A DNA stretch of 64,000 bases from Rhodobacteraceae bacterium UBA3069 (GTDB taxonomy: Bacteria; Pseudomonadota; Alphaproteobacteria; Rhodobacterales; Rhodobacteraceae): NCBI GenBank assembly GCA_002366795.1, contig DFBX01000032.1:1-64000 (forward strand), read 5' to 3'. Positions within the stretch are counted from its first letter, which is position 1, and each line of letters opens with the position of its first letter. A model generated the notes under the pieces. It saw only the letters and a program-made list of their open reading frames with translations, ran no database searches and was not told the DNA's origin. Below are positions 61,501-64,000 of the stretch, piece by piece. A program made the position numbers and the translations under genes.

Positions 61501-62588
61501 CCGTGCAACCGTTCACCCCGCTCAACGCTGATCAGGACGGGCATATCTGGGACGATTCCGAACAGTTGCTGTGCTGCGCGGTCGTGCCCGAAGCCCCAAA
61601 TGTCGCCACCTTCAGCTTTGTTGCGCCCAGCGGCGCGATGTTCCGCTACGAACCGGGGCAGTTTCTGACGCTGGAATTGCCGGTGCCGGGCGGCACGCTG
61701 TGGCGCACCTACACGATCTCCTCCTCGCCGTCACGGCCGCTGAATATTTCGGTGACGGTCAAGGCGCAGCCGGACAGCATGGGCACGCGCTGGATGCTGG
61801 ACCACCTGAAGCCGGGGATGAAAATCAAGGCGTCGGGCCCGGCGGGCATGTTTACCCTGCCTACCAAGCGAAGCCGCAAATACCTGTTCATTTCGGCCCG
61901 GTCCGGGGTCACGCCTACCCTGTCGATGACCACCTACCTGTTCGACCGGGGCACCGATATCGACGCGGTCGTGGTCAATCGCGCCCGCCGCCCGAACGAG
62001 ATCATCGGCCGCCAGAACCTTGAACACATGGCGTCGCGCGTGCCGTCGATCAAGCTGCATTTCATCGTGGAAGAGGACGACCCCTACCGCGTCTGGACCG
62101 GCCTGCGCGGACAGTTGAACCAGATCATGATCGGCCTGATCGCCAATGACTACCTGGAGCGCGAGGTCTATTGCTGCGGGCCTGAACCCTTCATGAACGC
62201 GGTGCGCGAGATGCTGATCGCGCTTGGCTATGACATGGACAACTACCACTAGGAAAGTTTCCAGGCCCCTGCCGAAACAGCCGAGGAAGTGCCAATTTCG
62301 GATGACGTCATCCTTGACGATCTGAAATCGGCCAAGCTGGTCTTTGCCGCTTCGGACAAGACCGTGGATTGCACCGAAACCGATACCGTGCTGAACGTGG
62401 CCAAGTCCAACGGGATCGTGATCCCGTCGGGCTGCACCTTCGGCGTCTGCGGCACCTGCAAGGTCAAGAAAAAGTCCGGCCAGGTCCACATGATCCACAA
62501 CGGTGGCATCTCGGACGAGGATATCGAGGACGGTTATATCTTGGCCTGCTGTTCGAACCCCGTGGGCACGGTCGAGGTAGATATCTAG
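61497..62588 (+). pseudogene. gbcB: Ferredoxin-NAD(P)H reductase (GbcB-like) with in-frame UAG
   Basis: The electron-transfer partner of the Rieske oxygenase. Order: FAD domain (RTYTISS at residues 70-76), NAD domain (SARSGVTPTLSM, where the usual SAGSGVTP has Arg for Gly; CCGPEPFM), then a plant-type 2Fe-2S domain (SGCTFGVCGTCK and ACC, ligands about Cys313, 318, 321 and 351). A single TAG at 62250-62252 after MDNYH separates the reductase from the ferredoxin domain. The frame continues as ESFQAPAETAEE without any shift, so CAG to TAG is the simple explanation. Readthrough would give 363 residues. Without it the reductase lacks its iron-sulfur domain, unless the 2Fe-2S part is restarted at GTG 62289. 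The start overlaps the oxygenase stop. Confidence 0.8.
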
Positions 62589-62603
62589 CCACCACCGGAA
62601 ATG

Positions 62604-62636
62604 CCTTCGCGCGGAACGCAATGTTCCGTGCGAAAG
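62604..62636. terminator. Hairpin between convergent genes
   Basis: CTTCGCGCGGAAC at about 62605-62617 pairs with GTTCCGTGCGAAAG at 62623-62636 with minor mismatches over a five-base loop, in the 82-base gap between the reductase and the convergent DUF5368-like gene. No T run follows on either side. Confidence 0.5.
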
Positions 62637-62670
62637 CGACCGGCCCGATCATGCTTGACGACCAGTGTTT

Positions 62671-63051
62671 TCAGGGCGTACGCGATGCGCCGTCTGCCTT
62701 GTCCTTGCCACGCGGCGCGATCAGCGACTGCACCGTGTAGACAAGCACCGCGATGCCGACGGCACCGCCCGCGGCAACCCCAAGCAGCACGATCACATCC
62801 ACCGGCCCACCGATGTTGCGCAAGTGCGAATGGGTCATCAGCAGCACGAACCAGACCGCCGCAAAAGCCCCCACGGGCATGGAAAGCTGCGCCAGCAGGA
62901 ACTTGCGCCAACTGATGTTGCGGTCACGGATCAGAACATAGAAATAGGCCAGCGTGACCAGCCCTGCGGCGATCACCATGCCCCAGAACAGGCCACGGCC
63001 AAAGATTTCCTCGAATACGGCGATCAGGGTGCCGAATGTCAGGTCTTTCAT
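62671..63051 (-). CDS. Small membrane protein, DUF5368-like
   Basis: A 126-residue protein with three or four membrane helices (about residues 20-40, 52-72 and 82-108) and polar ends. It contains RDRNISWRKFLLAQLSMPVGA and LLMTHSHLRNIGGPVDVIVL. I recall this type as DUF5368, seen next to SQR-like flavoproteins in Rhodobacteraceae, but could not check it. It starts 15 bases after the SQR-like stop on the same strand, so the two are an operon, and it might anchor or feed electrons from the flavoprotein. Confidence 0.6.
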   Translation of the reverse strand: MKDLTFGTLIAVFEEIFGRGLFWGMVIAAGLVTLAYFYVLIRDRNISWRKFLLAQLSMPVGAFAAVWFVLLMTHSHLRNIGGPVDVIVLLGVAAGGAVGIAVLVYTVQSLIAPRGKDKADGASRTP

Positions 63052-63066
63052 ATCTTGCTCTCCTGT

Positions 63067-64000
63067 TCAGGCGCGGCCGCGCAGCATGGCGTTATAGGTG
63101 GCTTTCAGGGCGACTTCTTTCATCAGCCAGCTGATCCACAATTCTTCCAGCGGGGCGATGATGCCAGGGAAGGACGGGGTCAGATCGTTGTTGTAATCGA
63201 ATTCGACCAGCATGGCGCGCCCCACCCGCGTGATCAGCGGGCAAGAGGTATAGCCGTTGTAGATTTGGGTTGGCTGCGTTCCGGCGATGCTGGCGACGAT
63301 GCCATCCTCGACCACGGGCACCTGCCACTTGACGCTGGCCGCGGTCTTGCCCTTGGGCACACCCGCCACGTCGCCCAGTGCCCAGATCCGGTCATAGCGC
63401 AGATGGCGCAGGGTGGCCTTGTCACATTCGACCCAGCCCTGATCGGTCCATTTGTCGGCCCAGCTTAGACCGGACTGGCGGACCACCTCGGGCGCGCGCT
63501 GCGGCGGGATGACGTGGATATAGTCATAGGCGCGTTCGACCTTGCCGTCCGGCGTGTCAAAGGTGGCAAGGCGCTTGCCCGGCTCGATCGCGGACAGCAC
63601 ATGAGAATAGGCAGGGGCGATGCCCCGGTCACCGAACAGCATCCGCACCTTTTCCGACACGATGGGCACGCCGAACAGGCTGTCATTATTGGCCATATAG
63701 GCGATGTCCAGCTTGCCGCGCGTGCCGTTGTTGCGGGCGATATCCTCGATCAGGAAGGTGTGTTTCAGCGGCGCACCGGCGCATTTCATCTCGGTCGCGG
63801 GGCGGGTGAACAGGCCAACGCCGCCGGTTTCGGTAAAAGCCTGCGCGGCCTTCCACGTATTCGCCGCGTATTGCGGCCCGGCATACAGCGCGCCGATCCC
63901 GTTCGTGCCGACCAGGTCGAGCGAGAACCCCTCGATCGCGTCATGGTCCAGCACAAGGCCGGGCGCGACGACGAGAAAGTCATAGTCCAACACCTGCCCG
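63067..64000 (-). CDS. SQR-like NAD(P)/FAD flavoprotein, partial
   Basis: The C-terminal 311 residues or so of a sulfide:quinone oxidoreductase / flavocytochrome-c sulfide dehydrogenase-like protein; the N-terminal FAD motif lies beyond the window end. Visible landmarks are LDYDFLVVAPG, the redox cysteine segment TEMKCAGAPLKH, the flavin-binding WALGDVAGVPKGKTAASVKWQ and SCPLITRVGRAMLVEFDY near the C-terminus. Such enzymes oxidise sulfide or related sulfur compounds and reduce quinone at the inner membrane. The gene is intact as far as seen and is followed by the DUF5368-like gene 15 bases on. Confidence 0.8.
   Translation of the reverse strand, partial: GQVLDYDFLVVAPGLVLDHDAIEGFSLDLVGTNGIGALYAGPQYAANTWKAAQAFTETGGVGLFTRPATEMKCAGAPLKHTFLIEDIARNNGTRGKLDIAYMANNDSLFGVPIVSEKVRMLFGDRGIAPAYSHVLSAIEPGKRLATFDTPDGKVERAYDYIHVIPPQRAPEVVRQSGLSWADKWTDQGWVECDKATLRHLRYDRIWALGDVAGVPKGKTAASVKWQVPVVEDGIVASIAGTQPTQIYNGYTSCPLITRVGRAMLVEFDYNNDLTPSFPGIIAPLEELWISWLMKEVALKATYNAMLRGRA

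Overview
The window looks like a chromosomal segment of an alphaproteobacterium, most likely a Rhodobacteraceae (roseobacter-type) genome. The inference rests on high G+C with strong G/C in third codon positions, frequent ATGA/GTGA gene overlaps, a carboxyspermidine-type polyamine pathway, an RTX secreted protein, an FnrL-like DNA site, and Rieske/DgcA-type demethylation genes. No rRNA, tRNA, CRISPR array, integrase or recognisable insertion sequence is visible.

Layout. 1-371: AT-rich stretch and a strong hairpin. 372-4307: a ThDP-dependent acetolactate-synthase-like enzyme, the remnant of an aldehyde dehydrogenase, a cyclase-family hydrolase and a small protein. 4326-9575 (minus strand): an iron/haem operon, hemP - imelysin - di-haem oxidoreductase - imelysin - DUF1513, in which three consecutive genes are frameshifted. 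9811-18073 (plus strand): eight tightly coupled genes that read as an inositol (glyco)phospholipid locus: DUF4833, inositol-3-phosphate synthase, a CDP-DAG-synthase-like protein, an LptF/LptG-like permease pair, a PimA-like GT4 glycosyltransferase, a FGGY kinase and a CDP-alcohol phosphatidyltransferase. 18043-20476 (minus): a SyrD/PvdE-type ABC exporter and a DRAM/Frag1-like membrane protein. 20704-25282: an unassigned outer-membrane-like protein, a hotdog protein - ketoacyl synthase - ACP trio, and a PlsC acyltransferase.

25372-32057: Tex, an acyl-CoA dehydrogenase, a DgcA-type flavin demethylase and its divergent TetR regulator. 32161-35915: a DUF4173 membrane protein with a two-component pair, and a membrane-anchored NYN RNase. 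36019-43875: a flavin monooxygenase, argS, a rhamnosyltransferase-like protein, carboxynorspermidine decarboxylase and its partner dehydrogenase, and a lytic transglycosylase. 43880-52187 (minus): oleate hydratase interrupted by a UGA, then the transglutaminase / ATP-grasp-alpha-E / DUF2126 operon, whose first gene is broken. 52364-55057: a large RTX/EF-hand protein. 55520-62588: an Lrp regulator, then decayed DmdA/GcvT-like, enoyl-CoA hydratase and acyl-CoA ligase genes, an intact Rieske oxygenase, and a reductase cut by an in-frame UAG. 62671-64000: a DUF5368-like protein and a partial SQR-like flavoprotein.

Two themes stand out. The first is the inositol-lipid locus that carries its own LptFG-like permeases, next to lipid-modifying genes. 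The second is an unusual density of disabled genes: ten loci carrying single-base frameshifts, nonsense codons, deletions and one lost start codon. This is either active genome decay or, for part of the homopolymer indels, consensus error. Functions are inferred from motifs recognised by eye; no searches were run.
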